Part shown: in pieces, positions 9,337 to 19,582 of the stretch
Numbering within the stretch: position 1 is the stretch's first letter
Layout: every line of letters begins with the position of its first letter
Assembly: GCF_001571085.1 (NCBI RefSeq)
Contig: NZ_BCTC01000014.1
Location: 29,714 to 93,713, forward strand
DNA: 64,000 bases
DNA from: Azohydromonas lata NBRC 102462
GTDB taxonomy: Bacteria > Pseudomonadota > Gammaproteobacteria > Burkholderiales > Burkholderiaceae_C
Direction: 5' to 3'
Notes under the pieces: generated by a model
What the model saw: only the letters and a program-made list of their open reading frames with translations
Database searches by the model: none
Told to the model about the DNA's origin: nothing
Position numbers and translations under genes: made by a program

Positions 9337-11655
9337 TCAAGCCTTGTCGTCATGCCGACGCGCGGGCTGCGCGGGCAGGTGGCGGCGGCGGTAGCGTGCC
9401 AGCGACGTGCGCAGCAGCCACACCACCGAGCCCAGCAGCACCAGCAGGAAGGACAGCGCCCACCACGGGTACTGCGAAATCCACAGGCCCAGGCCGCCGC
9501 GCAGCGAGTAGGCGGTGAAGGGCGCGTCGTCCGGCGTCACGGTCTGCAGCGGCTCCTCGCCCGCGCGCCACAGCGCCACGCTGCCCTTGAGCTGGCTCCA
9601 CGCGCCATGGCCCACGAGCTGGCGCATGCCGGCCTCCAGCGCCGCGGCGTCCAGCGCGGTGAACACCGTCACCGGCTCGCCCTTGTCGAGCGTGGTCACC
9701 GCCGCACTGCGCCCCTGCAGCGCCGGCGCCACCGCCGCTTGGGCCGAGAGCGTGCCCGGCGCGGCGCCGAAGGCGTCCACCTGGTCGCGCAGCGCCAGCA
9801 GCACCTGGCCCTCGCGCACGGGCACGTCGCTGGTCTGGATCAGCGGCACGGGCACGTCCAGCCCGCCCTGCGCGTCCAGCCCCGCAGCGCGCCGCACGGC
9901 GTCGGGCAAGCCGCCCACGGGGCCCACCCACACGTGGTTGGTCACGCCCTGGGCCGCGCCCACCGTGAGCTGCGTGCGCAGCAGCGGGCCGCGGAACACC
10001 TGCGCCAGCTTGGACAGCAGCGTCAGCCCCGCGCCCACCGTGGCGTCCTGCGCGTCGGTGAGCTGCACCGCCATGCCCACGCCCACGGGCACGTCCGGCA
10101 TGGGCCGGCCGCTGTAGGCCAGCAGCCCCAGGTCCGGCCGCTGCAGCGGGCTGCCGCCAAAGGTCTGCAGCGTCGTGTCCTCGTACACCGTCACCGCCAG
10201 GTTGCCGGGGAAGAAGGCCTGGCACTCGCCGCCGTTGTTGCGCGGCACCAGGTTGGGCTGCAGCGTCAGCGTGTTCCAGCCCGGGCGCAGGGCACCCGCG
10301 GGCACGGTCACGGCGTAGTTGTCGTAGACGCCGCCGGCCGGGTTGTCCAGCGGGATGGAGCCGTGCATCGTCCCATTGGCCACCACGTTGAGCGCCGACT
10401 GCGGCGCCATGCCCGCCGCGTAGGCCGCATGCACGCGCACCTGCACCCGCCCCTGCCACGCCGGGTTCCAGAAGCGCACCGACGCGCCGCCGCTGCCGCC
10501 CATGCCCGCCAGCGTGACGGTCCTGAAGCCCTGGGCGCTCAGCGGAAAGGCCTGCGTGGCCGGCCGCAGCGAAGCCGCCGCCCCCGTCACCGAGCCCAGC
10601 GGCGGCATGCGCAACTGGCTCACCGTGGCCCACGGCTTGTCCGGCCAGGGCATGCGCGGCATGGCAAAGGCGCGGGCGATCTGCTCCAGCCCCGCCGCGT
10701 CCTGCGCGGCCAAAACGAGCAGGAAGCGCCCCTCGTCCCCCGGCAGCCGCCGCAGCACCGCCACCGGCGCGCCGCCGGCGGGCAAGGGCACGCCGGCCAG
10801 CATGGGCGCCATCTGCGCCAGCGTGCCCACCGCCACGCCGCCGCGCGCCCCCGGCGGCAGGGCCTCGGCCACGGCCTCCAGCCGCGCCGGCAGCCGCGCG
10901 CTGCCCACGCGCACGGGCAGGTAGTCGTAGCGCTGGCCTATGCCCTGCGCCACCAAGCTCAGCGCGGACAGCACCCCGGCGTCCGGCGCCGCGGCGGTGA
11001 ACACGGGCACCAGCGGCGCCTCGTCCCAACTGCGCTTGTCGAACAGCTCGTCGAGCCGGTCCAGCCGCAGCGGCACCGCGCGCGGCGCGGCGCGCACCAC
11101 GAAGCGCGAGGCCACCGGGTCGATCTGCGTCCACAGCTCCGGCGCCATGGGGTACTCGCAGCGCTCGTGGTAGTGCTGCGCAAAGGCCAGCCGCACCTCG
11201 TTGTAGCCCTCGTGCAGCAGGCTCACCGGCAGCGCGACGGACAGGCGCAGCGCGCTCTGGCCGGCCAGGCGCTGCTGCGCCACCACGCGGCCGTTGAGCT
11301 CCACCGCCACTTGCGAGCTGTTGATGAGCGCCTGCGACGCCGTGCCCACCAGTTCCAGCACCACCTCGCTGGGCGACAGCAGCGCCGGCATGGGCAGCGA
11401 CAGCCGCAGCTCCCCCTGCACGCCCTGCACGCGCAGCGGCGCCGTGTCGCCCGTGAAGCGCGACAGCGGCAGCGACCACGTGGTGGCCACGGCACCGGCG
11501 GCCACGGGGCTGGGCGAAGGCACGGGCGCCGCCACCGGCGCTTCGCCCGGCGCCACCGGCTGCGCCACGGCGGGCAGCGCACACAGGCCCGCCGCCAGGC
11601 CCACGGCCGCACCCGCCGCCCGCGCGGCCCGCCACCAGCGCCGCAATTCGTTCAT
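9337..11655 (-). CDS. bcsB: Cellulose synthase periplasmic regulatory subunit BcsB
   Basis: BcsB is the membrane-anchored periplasmic partner of BcsA and guides the growing glucan through the periplasm. The 772-residue protein begins with a signal peptide (RAAGAAVGLAAGLCALPAVA), continues with large carbohydrate-binding and flavodoxin-like regions, and ends with a single transmembrane helix (WALSFLLVLLGSVVWLL) and a basic tail; this helix is what packs on BcsA in known structures. The ATG at 11655 lies one base after the bcsA stop and has GAGG 8 bases upstream; in-frame ATGs at 11667 and 11679 are alternatives. Confidence 0.95.
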   Translation of the reverse strand: MNELRRWWRAARAAGAAVGLAAGLCALPAVAQPVAPGEAPVAAPVPSPSPVAAGAVATTWSLPLSRFTGDTAPLRVQGVQGELRLSLPMPALLSPSEVVLELVGTASQALINSSQVAVELNGRVVAQQRLAGQSALRLSVALPVSLLHEGYNEVRLAFAQHYHERCEYPMAPELWTQIDPVASRFVVRAAPRAVPLRLDRLDELFDKRSWDEAPLVPVFTAAAPDAGVLSALSLVAQGIGQRYDYLPVRVGSARLPARLEAVAEALPPGARGGVAVGTLAQMAPMLAGVPLPAGGAPVAVLRRLPGDEGRFLLVLAAQDAAGLEQIARAFAMPRMPWPDKPWATVSQLRMPPLGSVTGAAASLRPATQAFPLSAQGFRTVTLAGMGGSGGASVRFWNPAWQGRVQVRVHAAYAAGMAPQSALNVVANGTMHGSIPLDNPAGGVYDNYAVTVPAGALRPGWNTLTLQPNLVPRNNGGECQAFFPGNLAVTVYEDTTLQTFGGSPLQRPDLGLLAYSGRPMPDVPVGVGMAVQLTDAQDATVGAGLTLLSKLAQVFRGPLLRTQLTVGAAQGVTNHVWVGPVGGLPDAVRRAAGLDAQGGLDVPVPLIQTSDVPVREGQVLLALRDQVDAFGAAPGTLSAQAAVAPALQGRSAAVTTLDKGEPVTVFTALDAAALEAGMRQLVGHGAWSQLKGSVALWRAGEEPLQTVTPDDAPFTAYSLRGGLGLWISQYPWWALSFLLVLLGSVVWLLRTSLARYRRRHLPAQPARRHDDKA

Positions 11656-11656
11656 C

Positions 11657-13951
11657 TCAAGCCTCATGGCTGTGCTCATCCATCGTTCTCCGCTTGTCCC
11701 GCCGCTGCGCCGCCCGGGCCCGCTGGCGCTGCACCCACAGCTCGCGCAGGTGCAGCAGGTGGTCCAGCCCGTCGGTGAGCGCGTGCCTGAACAGCGCCGC
11801 CAGGCTGCGCAACACGCTGCGCCCGGCATGGCGGCGGCGGTTGTTGGCCACCAGCACCTCGCTGGAGCCGAAGGCCAGGTCCACCGCCAGCCGCTCCTGC
11901 AGCACGCTGTCGAAGGCGTAGCGCAGGCCCACGCCCACGCTGCCGTCGCGCCGCGGCCTCACGCCCAGCACGGTCGCGTGCAGCCGGCGCTGGCGCCCCG
12001 GCAGCTCCACGTCCACGCGCAGCCCCGGCGCCAGGCCGCCAAAGCCCTCAGGCCGCGGCGACAACTGCACGCCCAAGCCGGTGGACGAAGCGTCCACCGT
12101 CGCGCCCGTCCAGGTGCGCCGCCCGCTGTGCAGCACCACGCCCTCCTCGTGCGGCGCGCGCGGCTCGTTGCGCAACTGCCGGCGCTCGAAGGTGATGCCC
12201 AGCACGCCCAGCAGCAGCAGCAAGTCCAGCGCCCCCCAGAACAGGACGAAGGCGATGGCGCCCTGGTTCCACGGCTCGTGCTGCCAGCGGTACAGGCCCG
12301 CGAGCACGGCCGCCGCGGTCAGCGCCAGCAGCACGTAGAAAGGTCGCGCCAGCGAGGAGACGAAATCCGCGTCCAGCGTCTCGCCCTTGGGCGTGACCTT
12401 GAACGACGGCGCCGTGGGCCTGCGCATGACTTCCCACAGCCCCCGCACCACGTGCACCGACTGCACGATCTCGTAGAGCTGCGACACGAAGGGCCAGCGC
12501 ACCCGCCCGTAGATGAACTGCGTGCTGGCGAGGGAGCCCAGCAGCGCCGGCCCCGCATAGGCCAGCAACTGGTCCGCCGTGGTGTCGCACAGGTTGATGC
12601 CCAGCAGCAGGTAGGCCGGCGGCGCCAGCAGCATGATCAATCGCGCGCCGGCAAAGCCCCAGTAGAAGGCGAAGTTGGTGTACAGGATGCGCTGCACCAG
12701 CCGCAGCTTGGGCTGCTTCCACGGGTTCTTGAGCATGAAGATCTGCCACATGCCCTGCCCCCAGCGCACGCGCTGGACGATGAAGCCCGCGAAAGTCTCG
12801 GGCTGCAGCCCCGACACCATGGGCCGGTTGTAGTAGGCGGCCTTGTAGCCCAGCGAGAGCGCGTCCAGCGTGGTCTCGGCGTCCTCGGTGATGGTGCGGC
12901 CGGAGATGCCGCCCAACTCGTCGATCACGCAACGGCGCAGCACCGCGGCCGAGCCGCAGAAGAAGGACGTGCCCCAGAAGTCCAGCCCCGGCTGCATCAC
13001 GTCGTAGAACAGCTCGTTCTCCGCCGGCGACTCGTGGTGCGTGTCCAGGTTGCGCTCCAGCGGGTCGGGGCTCACGAAGTTGTGCGGCGTCTGCAGCACG
13101 AACAGCTTGGGATCGGCCAGGAAGAAGCCCACCGTGCGCCGCAGGAAGTCGGCCGTGGGGATGTGGTCGCAGTCCAGGATGAGCAGCAGCTCGCCCCGCG
13201 CGTGCGCCAGCGCCGCGTTGAGGTTGCCGGCCTTGGCGTGCAGGTTGCGCTCGCGCGTGAGGTAGGTGGCGCCGTAGCGCTCGGCCAGCGCCTTGAGCGA
13301 TTCGGCGCGGCGCCGCGCGGCGTCGGCGCGCAGCGCATCGGGGTCGGCGAGCTTTTGCGCCGTGCCGCCGTCGTCCAGCACGTACACGCGCAGCTTGTGC
13401 GCGGGGTAGTTCAACTGCGTGGCGGCGATGACGGTGGGCCGCAGCACGGCCGCGTCCTCGTTGTAGGTGGGAATGAACACGTCCACCGTGGGCAGCGCGC
13501 GCTCGTCGGCCGGCAGCGGCACGCTGCGGCGGTGGAACGGGGCGCTGTTGATCATGAAGCCCAGCACCATGTTCACGAAGCCGTAGGCCTCGGCCAGGAA
13601 CAGCAGCAGCCCGCCCACCATGGCGGCCATGCCGAACTGCAGCGGCATGGACTCCGTGGCCCGCCAGTGCATGTAGCGCAGCGACAGCAGCGTGCACACG
13701 GCAATCACCGTCAGCCGCCACAGCGACTGCGCGCGCAGCGTGTGCGCATGGCGGCCGAAGTAATGGCAGGGCACCAGCGCCGCCAGCAGCGCGCCTGACA
13801 ACAACAGTTGCGCCTGCAACGTCGTGGGCACCAGCGCCAGCAGGAACAGGACGGACGCCGGCAACAGCCAGGCCAGGTCCTGCACGTGCAGGCCAGGCGT
13901 GGCGCGAAGAGGCAGCGTCGGCAAATCGTTCAGCGGATCTTCTCGTTTCAT
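11657..13951 (-). CDS. bcsA: Cellulose synthase catalytic subunit BcsA (UDP-forming)
   Basis: BcsA polymerises glucose from UDP-glucose and translocates the chain across the inner membrane. In the 764-residue protein, N-terminal membrane helices are followed by a GT2 domain with [34 protein letters not shown] and QRVRW (the QxxRW motif), then further helices. A C-terminal PilZ domain has RNEPR (RxxxR) and DASSTG (D/NxSxxG), both needed to bind cyclic-di-GMP, so allosteric activation by c-di-GMP is expected. ATG 13951 ([11 protein letters not shown]) is preferred to the in-frame upstream start at 14050. recQ lies upstream on the same strand. Confidence 0.96.
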   Translation of the reverse strand: MKREDPLNDLPTLPLRATPGLHVQDLAWLLPASVLFLLALVPTTLQAQLLLSGALLAALVPCHYFGRHAHTLRAQSLWRLTVIAVCTLLSLRYMHWRATESMPLQFGMAAMVGGLLLFLAEAYGFVNMVLGFMINSAPFHRRSVPLPADERALPTVDVFIPTYNEDAAVLRPTVIAATQLNYPAHKLRVYVLDDGGTAQKLADPDALRADAARRRAESLKALAERYGATYLTRERNLHAKAGNLNAALAHARGELLLILDCDHIPTADFLRRTVGFFLADPKLFVLQTPHNFVSPDPLERNLDTHHESPAENELFYDVMQPGLDFWGTSFFCGSAAVLRRCVIDELGGISGRTITEDAETTLDALSLGYKAAYYNRPMVSGLQPETFAGFIVQRVRWGQGMWQIFMLKNPWKQPKLRLVQRILYTNFAFYWGFAGARLIMLLAPPAYLLLGINLCDTTADQLLAYAGPALLGSLASTQFIYGRVRWPFVSQLYEIVQSVHVVRGLWEVMRRPTAPSFKVTPKGETLDADFVSSLARPFYVLLALTAAAVLAGLYRWQHEPWNQGAIAFVLFWGALDLLLLLGVLGITFERRQLRNEPRAPHEEGVVLHSGRRTWTGATVDASSTGLGVQLSPRPEGFGGLAPGLRVDVELPGRQRRLHATVLGVRPRRDGSVGVGLRYAFDSVLQERLAVDLAFGSSEVLVANNRRRHAGRSVLRSLAALFRHALTDGLDHLLHLRELWVQRQRARAAQRRDKRRTMDEHSHEA

Positions 13952-14046
13952 GCAACCCACCCGGGCAGCGCACGGCGCATGCCGCCGCGCGGCGCTGGGG
14001 TGAGGCACCCCGGCTGTCCGGGGGATTTTGTCCTGCCTTGCCGAGA

Positions 14047-15885
14047 TCAACCCGCTGCCGCGCTGGGTGCCGCGTCCCGCTGCACGTATTGCGTCACGAA
14101 ACTGCGCGTGCGCCCGTCCGGGAACTTGATGGCCACCTCGCCGGCGCTGGACGAGGCCACCCGCCCGCTGCCGTAGCGCGGCACGCGCACCGCCTCGCCC
14201 ACCTGGAAGGCCGCGGGCGCCGACAGCGAGGGCGGGCGGCCCGGCTTGCGCAGCCCCCCCATGGGCACCGAGGCAGGCTGCGGCTCACCCACCACCACCT
14301 CCGGCCCGGGCTGCACCGCCTGCGGCCGCGGCTGCTCCTGCAGCGCCGAGGCGGCAATGGTCTCGTTGGCCGCCGCCGGGGCAACGGCCCTGGCGCTGGC
14401 CGCCGCGGCGTCCTGCTGCCGCGCCGCCTCCTGGGCGCTGGCGAAATTCAGGCAGTTGTCGCAGTGGCCGCAGTGCTCGCCCTCGAAGGGCGGCTCCTGC
14501 TCGAAGTACTCCAGCAGCGCACGCCAGCGGCAGCGGCCCGTCTGCGCGTAGAACACCATGCGCTCCAGCGCCTCGTGCTCGTGCTCGGCGCGGGCCGCGT
14601 AATCGGCCACCAGCGGCGTGATGTCCAGGTGCTCCACCCCGCGCAGCAGCGACCACGCCCGCGTGCGGTTGGCGCGCACCATGCCCGCGTCGCGCAGCAG
14701 CGTGAGCGCGTGCATGAGCCGGTGGCGCGTGAAGCCCGGCAGGCGTTTGAGCAGCGCCGCCACCGGCAGCGGCGCCTCGCCCAGCGCCTGCACCACCGAG
14801 CGCAGCTCGTCCGCGTCGGGGCGGCTGCGCGCCAGGAAAAACTGCTGCACCTGCCGGTCGGGCCGGTGGTAGAGCAGCGCGCAGTCGGCCGCCTCGCCGT
14901 CGCGCCCGGCGCGGCCGGCCTCCTGGTAGTAGGCCAGCAGGCTGCCCGGGAGCTGGTAGTGCAGGACGAAGCGCAGGTCCGCCTTGTCTATGCCCATGCC
15001 GAAGGCGTTGGTGGCGATCATCACCCGCGCCTGCCCGCCCATGAAGCGCTCCTGGTTCGCCTGCCGCTCGGCCGCGCGCAGCTTGCCGTGGTAGCGCGTG
15101 ACGCTCTCGCCCGCGGCCCCCAGGCGCTGATAAAGCTCCTCGCAGGTCTTCACGGTGGCGGTGTAGACGATGCCGGGGCCGTCGGTCTTGCCCAAGGCGC
15201 GCTGCAGCGTCTCGAACTTGTGCTTCTCGCTGTCGCACACGGCCACCTGCAGCCGCAGGTTGGGGCGGTACACGCCCGTGTCCACGATCTCCAGCTTGGG
15301 CCGCCCAAGGTGGCGGCGCATGTCGGCAATCACCTGCTCGGTGGCCGTGGCCGTGAGCGCCAGCACGGGCGGGTCGCCCAGGGTGCGCAGCGCCGCGCCT
15401 ATGCCCAGGAAGGCCGGGCGGAAGTCGTGCCCCCACTGCGAGATGCAGTGCGCCTCGTCCACCACCAGCAGCGCCACGCCGGCCTGGCGCAGCGTCTCCA
15501 GGAAGGCCGTGTCGGCCAGCCGCTCCGGCGTGGTGAACACGATGTCGCTGCGCGCCTGCGCGATGCGCGCCATGGAGTCCTTCTGCTCGGCCGCGGGCCG
15601 CGCGCTGTTGAGCTGCGCGGCCTCCACGCCGGCCTCCTCAAGCTTGCTGGCCTGGTCGTGCATCAGCGCGATCAGCGGCGAGACGACCACGGTGCGCCCG
15701 TCCAGGTGCAGCGCCGGCAACTGGTAGCACAGCGACTTGCCCGCGCCCGTGGGCATCACGGCCAGCGTGTCCTGGCCGGCAAGCACGCGCTCGATCACGG
15801 CCTGCTGGCCTTCACGCAGCTCGCGCAGTCCGAAAGTGCGGCGCAGGGAGCGGCGCAAGGCCGCTGGAAGGTTGTTGGCGGTCAT
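14047..15885 (-). CDS. recQ: ATP-dependent DNA helicase RecQ with an extra C-terminal domain
   Basis: RecQ is a 3'-5' superfamily 2 helicase for recombination and fork repair. Helicase motifs are complete: MPTGAGKS (Walker A), [33 protein letters not shown] and [12 protein letters not shown]. The zinc module follows, with one Cys in GRCRW and three in CGHCDNC. The C-terminus is unusual: no HRDC domain is seen, but a Pro/Ala-rich linker leads to [20 protein letters not shown], like the small Tudor-like end of UvrD/PcrA. ATG 15885 ([15 protein letters not shown]) gives 612 residues; the open frame extends far upstream, but only as shadow of ohr on the other strand. Confidence 0.94.
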   Translation of the reverse strand: MTANNLPAALRRSLRRTFGLRELREGQQAVIERVLAGQDTLAVMPTGAGKSLCYQLPALHLDGRTVVVSPLIALMHDQASKLEEAGVEAAQLNSARPAAEQKDSMARIAQARSDIVFTTPERLADTAFLETLRQAGVALLVVDEAHCISQWGHDFRPAFLGIGAALRTLGDPPVLALTATATEQVIADMRRHLGRPKLEIVDTGVYRPNLRLQVAVCDSEKHKFETLQRALGKTDGPGIVYTATVKTCEELYQRLGAAGESVTRYHGKLRAAERQANQERFMGGQARVMIATNAFGMGIDKADLRFVLHYQLPGSLLAYYQEAGRAGRDGEAADCALLYHRPDRQVQQFFLARSRPDADELRSVVQALGEAPLPVAALLKRLPGFTRHRLMHALTLLRDAGMVRANRTRAWSLLRGVEHLDITPLVADYAARAEHEHEALERMVFYAQTGRCRWRALLEYFEQEPPFEGEHCGHCDNCLNFASAQEAARQQDAAAASARAVAPAAANETIAASALQEQPRPQAVQPGPEVVVGEPQPASVPMGGLRKPGRPPSLSAPAAFQVGEAVRVPRYGSGRVASSSAGEVAIKFPDGRTRSFVTQYVQRDAAPSAAAG

Positions 15886-16029
15886 GGATGTGCCGGGAAA
15901 AGGAAGGTGGCAATGAGCGCTCGGACGGCAAGCCGCATTCCCTTGGTCGCGGCAGGGAATTTGCCCGGGAGACCCGGGCGCCGCGCTTCCTACACTCGCT
16001 GCCCCCTTCAACGACAAACGAGGATGACC

Positions 16030-16464
16030 ATGGCAATCGAGAAAGCCCTCTACACCGCAACGGCCACTGCCACGGGTGGCCGCACCGGCAGCGCGAAGTC
16101 CGACGACGGCCGCCTGACCGTGAACCTCTCCACCCCCAAGGAGCTCGGCGGCGACGGCGGCCAGGGCACCAACCCCGAGCAGCTCTTTGCGGCCGGCTAC
16201 TCCGCCTGCTTCATCGGCGCCATGAAGGCCGTGGCCGGACGGCAGAAGCTGCAACTGCCCGCCGAGGTGTCCATCACCTCGCAAGTGGCCATCGGCCCGC
16301 ACGCCAACAAGCCCGGCGCCTTCGGCATCCAGGTGGACATGCAGATCTCCGTCCCCGGCATGGACCGCGCCGCGGCCGAGAAGCTCGTGGCCGAGGCCCA
16401 CGAGGTCTGCCCCTACTCCAACGCCACGCGCAACAACGTGGACGTGAAGCTCACGGTGGTCTGA
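16030..16464 (+). CDS. ohr: Organic hydroperoxide resistance protein (peroxidase)
   Basis: Ohr is a thiol peroxidase that reduces organic and lipid hydroperoxides using lipoylated protein as reductant. The 144-residue protein has the two catalytic cysteines in the expected settings, Cys60 in [13 protein letters not shown] and Cys127 in [11 protein letters not shown], with the active-site Arg18 and Glu50. This cysteine spacing and the TPKELGG block fit Ohr rather than OsmC. ATG 16030 has GAGG 7 bases upstream; ATG 16024 is directly on the GAGG and less likely. The lipoyl-dependent reductant would fit the dehydrogenase genes at the end of the window. No ohrR regulator is next to it. Confidence 0.93.
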   Translation: MAIEKALYTATATATGGRTGSAKSDDGRLTVNLSTPKELGGDGGQGTNPEQLFAAGYSACFIGAMKAVAGRQKLQLPAEVSITSQVAIGPHANKPGAFGIQVDMQISVPGMDRAAAEKLVAEAHEVCPYSNATRNNVDVKLTVV

Positions 16465-16492
16465 CGCCGCGGCGCTTGCCTTCGTGACGGAC

Positions 16493-16519
16493 AACGCCGG
16501 CCATCGCGCCGGCGTTTTT
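16493..16519 (+). terminator. Intrinsic terminator after ohr
   Basis: A perfect 9-bp stem (16493-16501 with 16508-16516), a 6-base loop and a run of five T starting in the stem end, 29 bases after the ohr stop. This is a classic rho-independent terminator. Confidence 0.85.
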
Positions 16520-16640
16520 CATGGAAAGCCCGGCCTGCCGTCGCGCAAAAGCATCGAAAAAGCCTCAAAAACGCCGTCCTGCTTCAAGTTGCACGCCGCC
16601 CGGCCGAAAAAGGCCTGGATGCGGTGATGCAATAACGACA

Positions 16641-18653
16641 ATGAGCAGTGACTTTTCCCGCGGCGGCCCGGGCCGCCGCGCGCCTTTCCACGCCGCGCCC
16701 CGGGCGTGGGCCGCCGCAAGCGGCGCGCTGGCCTGCACGCTGTCACTGCTGCCCCGGGCCGCCGCCGCCCAAGAGCTGCTGCTGCGCGAGGTTCCCTCGG
16801 TCTTCGCGGCGTCGGGCTTCGAGCAGTCGGCCAGCGACGCGCCTTCTTCCGTCTCCGTCATCACCGCCACGGACATCGAGCGCTTCGGCTGGCGCACGCT
16901 GGCCGAGGCGCTGGGCAGCCTGCCCGGCTTTCACACCAGCAACGACCTCGTCTACGACTACGTGGGCGTGCGCGGCCTGCTGCGCCCGGGCGACTGGAAC
17001 GGCCGCATCCTGCTGCTGGTGGACGGGCAGCGCGTCAACGAGAACGTCTACGGCCAGGCCGCCCTGGGCCAGGACGCGCTGGTGGACCTGGGCAGCGTGG
17101 AGCGCATAGAGGTCGTGCGCGGCCCGGGCTCGTCGCTGTACGGCGCCTCGGCCGTGTTCGCCGTGGTGGACGTGACCACCAAGCAGGGCCGCGACTACCG
17201 CGGCTGGCAGGCCGAGGCCCGCGCCGGCTCGCAAGGCACGCGCGGGCTGCGCCTGGGCGGCGGCCAGCGCGAGGGCGGCCTGGAGTACGCGCTGTCGCTG
17301 GCCGCCACGCACAGCGACGGCACCAGCCTCTACTTCCCGCAACTGGCCGCCCAAACGCCCACGGCCGGCCGCTCCAGCGGCGCCGATGCGCTGCGCACCC
17401 TGCAACTCCAGGGCAGCCTGCGCGTCAACGGCTGGAGCCTGCAGGCCGGCGCCCAGGACTGGCACAAGCAGGTGCCCACCGGCGCCTACGCCACCACGCT
17501 GTCCGACCCGCGCAACGCGTACCAGCAGATGCAGCGCTACCTGCGCCTGGGCCGCGAGGCCGAGGTCTGGGACGGCGCGCTGCTGCGCCTGAGCGGCTCC
17601 ATCAACAGCTACCACTACTGGGGCGACTACATCACCCGCGCCGACGGCGGCGCCAGTTTCGACTTCACAGAGGGCCACTGGGGCCGCCTCGAAACGGTGC
17701 TGGACCAGCGCGTGGACGAGCGCACGCGGCTCAAGCTGGGGGCGGACTTCCAGCGCGACTCGCGCATGCGCCAGCTCTACTACAGCGCCGCGGCCACCAT
17801 CCTGGACGACTTGCACAGCGGCTCCTCGCGCGGCTTCTTCGTCCAGCTGGAGCGCTCGCTCGCGCCGCACCTGCGCGTCAACGCCGGCTTGCGCACCGAC
17901 CGCTACAGCACCTTCGGCAGCACCACCAGCCCGCGGCTGGGCCTGATCTGGCAGCCCGCGGAGCGCCACGCCTTGAAGCTGCTGCAGGGCACGGCCTACC
18001 GCGCGCCCAACGCCTTCGAGCTCTGGTACACCGACGGCGGCGCCACGCAACGGCCCAACCCCGCCTTGCAGCCTGAACGCATACGCACCACGGAAGCCGT
18101 GTGGGAGGCGGGCTGGAGCGAGCGCTGGCAGACCAGCCTGTCCCTCTATCACAACGTGCTGAACCGGCTCATAGACGTCCAGGAGGTCGCGCCCAACCTG
18201 CTGCAGTACGCCAACGGCGGCAGCGTGCGCACCACGGGTGTCGAGGGCCAGATCGACTGGCGCCTGGGCTCGGGGCTGGAAACGCGGTGGTCGCTGTCGT
18301 GGCAGGACAGCAAGGCCCACGAGGCCGGCTCGGCCCTCTCCAACTCGCCGCGGCTGCTGGCCAAGGGCGCGCTGATGCTGCAGTTGGGCGGCAGCGGCAG
18401 CACGCTGGCGCTGGAGGCGCGCAGCACCTCCAGCGTGCGCACGCTGCAGGGCGAGCGGCTGCCGGGCTGCATGCTGCTTAACGCCACGCTCAACCTGCCG
18501 GCCACGGCGCTGCCGGGCTGGCGCGGCGCGCTGTCGGTCTACAACGCGCTGGACCGCCACGCCATGCAGCCCGCCGGCCAGGAGCACCTTCCGCTGACCT
18601 GGCTGCCCCAGCCCGGCCGCACGCTGCTGCTGCGGCTTGAGAAGAGCCTGTGA
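16641..18653 (+). CDS. TonB-dependent outer-membrane receptor
   Basis: A 670-residue receptor that would import a bulky ligand such as a siderophore, cobalamin or oligosaccharide using TonB energy. It has an N-terminal export signal (ASGALACTLSLLPRAAAAQE), a plug domain (about residues 55-175, with SVSVITATDIERFGWRTLAE, RILLLVDGQRVNE and RIEVVRGPGSSLYG) and then barrel strands with YRAPNAFELWY and a C-terminal strand ending [11 protein letters not shown]. The ligand cannot be told; no TonB box is obvious. Its stop overlaps the GTG of a periplasmic binding protein, which overlaps a GGDEF-EAL gene, suggesting a signalling rather than purely nutritional role. Confidence 0.9.
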   Translation: MSSDFSRGGPGRRAPFHAAPRAWAAASGALACTLSLLPRAAAAQELLLREVPSVFAASGFEQSASDAPSSVSVITATDIERFGWRTLAEALGSLPGFHTSNDLVYDYVGVRGLLRPGDWNGRILLLVDGQRVNENVYGQAALGQDALVDLGSVERIEVVRGPGSSLYGASAVFAVVDVTTKQGRDYRGWQAEARAGSQGTRGLRLGGGQREGGLEYALSLAATHSDGTSLYFPQLAAQTPTAGRSSGADALRTLQLQGSLRVNGWSLQAGAQDWHKQVPTGAYATTLSDPRNAYQQMQRYLRLGREAEVWDGALLRLSGSINSYHYWGDYITRADGGASFDFTEGHWGRLETVLDQRVDERTRLKLGADFQRDSRMRQLYYSAAATILDDLHSGSSRGFFVQLERSLAPHLRVNAGLRTDRYSTFGSTTSPRLGLIWQPAERHALKLLQGTAYRAPNAFELWYTDGGATQRPNPALQPERIRTTEAVWEAGWSERWQTSLSLYHNVLNRLIDVQEVAPNLLQYANGGSVRTTGVEGQIDWRLGSGLETRWSLSWQDSKAHEAGSALSNSPRLLAKGALMLQLGGSGSTLALEARSTSSVRTLQGERLPGCMLLNATLNLPATALPGWRGALSVYNALDRHAMQPAGQEHLPLTWLPQPGRTLLLRLEKSL

Positions 18654-19582
18654 GCCGCAGCCGCTTGCTCCAGGCCGGCAAGACCCCGAGCCCGACGGCG
18701 CGCGCGCTGGCCTGCGGCTGGGCCCTGGCGCTGGGCTGCGGCCTGGTGCTGGCCCAAGGCGCCACGCGCACGGTGCTGCTGGTCATGCCGCCGCAGCCCG
18801 GCAAGCTCGAAGTGATGGCGCAAAGCGCCGCCAGGGCGCTCGCCAGCGCCGCGCAGGTGCGGCTGATGCCGGCCGACGCGCAGCCCGGTGCGGGGCTGGA
18901 GGCGGCCGTGCGCGGCGGCGGCGTGGACCTGCTCGTGGGCGTGGGCGCCGCGGGCGAGCAGGCGGCCCGCGCGCAGGCCGGCAGCGTGCGGCTCATGTCC
19001 TGCGGCGCACCCACCACGACGCTGCCCGGCGTGATGCTGGAACACGACCCCGCCACGCAGTTCGCGCAGCTGCGCCGCATGCTGCCCGCGGCGCGCCGCG
19101 TGGGCCTGGTCCTGCACGCGGCCGAAGGCAGCCCGCGGCTGGAGGCGGCCTTGCAGGCCGCGCGCCGCGCGGGGCTGGAGCTGCAGCCGCTGCCGGTGGA
19201 GTCCGCCGCCGACGTGCAGCCCACCGTGGAGCGCGCAGCCTCCGCGCTGGACGCGCTCATGGTGCTGGCCGACGCGCAGGTGCTCTCGCCCCAGGCCGCG
19301 CGCGCGCTGCTGACGGTGTCCATGCGCCAGCGCGTGCCGCTGGTGGGCCCGGCCGGCAGTTGGGCCCGCGCGGGCGCGCTGTACGCGCTGGAGTGGGATT
19401 ACGAAGACCTGGGCCTGCAGTGCGCCGACGTCGCGCTGCGCCTGCTGGCCCCGCGCGGCCTGGGCGCGGCCCCGCTGGCGCCGCGGCGCGCGGCGCTGGT
19501 CATCAACCGCCGCGCCGCGCAGGTGCTCAAAGTACCCTTGGCGGAAGACGTGCTGCGCTCCGCGGAAAGCATCCATGACTAA
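18650..19582 (+). CDS. Periplasmic ABC-type substrate-binding protein (orphan)
   Basis: A 310-residue protein with an N-terminal export signal ([19 protein letters not shown]) and the fold pattern of the ABC_sub_bind family (TrpX-like): [35 protein letters not shown], a central [13 protein letters not shown] and a C-terminal [10 protein letters not shown]. The start is GTG, overlapping the receptor stop by 4 bases. No permease or ATPase gene is nearby, so transport is unlikely to be its job. Its 3' end overlaps the GGDEF-EAL gene by 8 bases. It may capture a ligand and pass the signal to the membrane c-di-GMP enzyme; that is inference from gene order. Confidence 0.85.
   Translation: MSRSRLLQAGKTPSPTARALACGWALALGCGLVLAQGATRTVLLVMPPQPGKLEVMAQSAARALASAAQVRLMPADAQPGAGLEAAVRGGGVDLLVGVGAAGEQAARAQAGSVRLMSCGAPTTTLPGVMLEHDPATQFAQLRRMLPAARRVGLVLHAAEGSPRLEAALQAARRAGLELQPLPVESAADVQPTVERAASALDALMVLADAQVLSPQAARALLTVSMRQRVPLVGPAGSWARAGALYALEWDYEDLGLQCADVALRLLAPRGLGAAPLAPRRAALVINRRAAQVLKVPLAEDVLRSAESIHD

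Noticed and set aside
8884..11778. Long plus-strand open frame (964 codons) opposite bcsS-bcsB
   Set aside because: Arg/His/Gln-rich composition without any domain is what the opposite strand of a GC-rich gene gives. bcsB and bcsS on the minus strand have clear family features.
15886..16494. Upstream extension of the recQ frame over ohr
   Set aside because: The added residues have no RecQ similarity and overlap a well-supported gene on the other strand; ATG 15885 matches RecQ N-termini.
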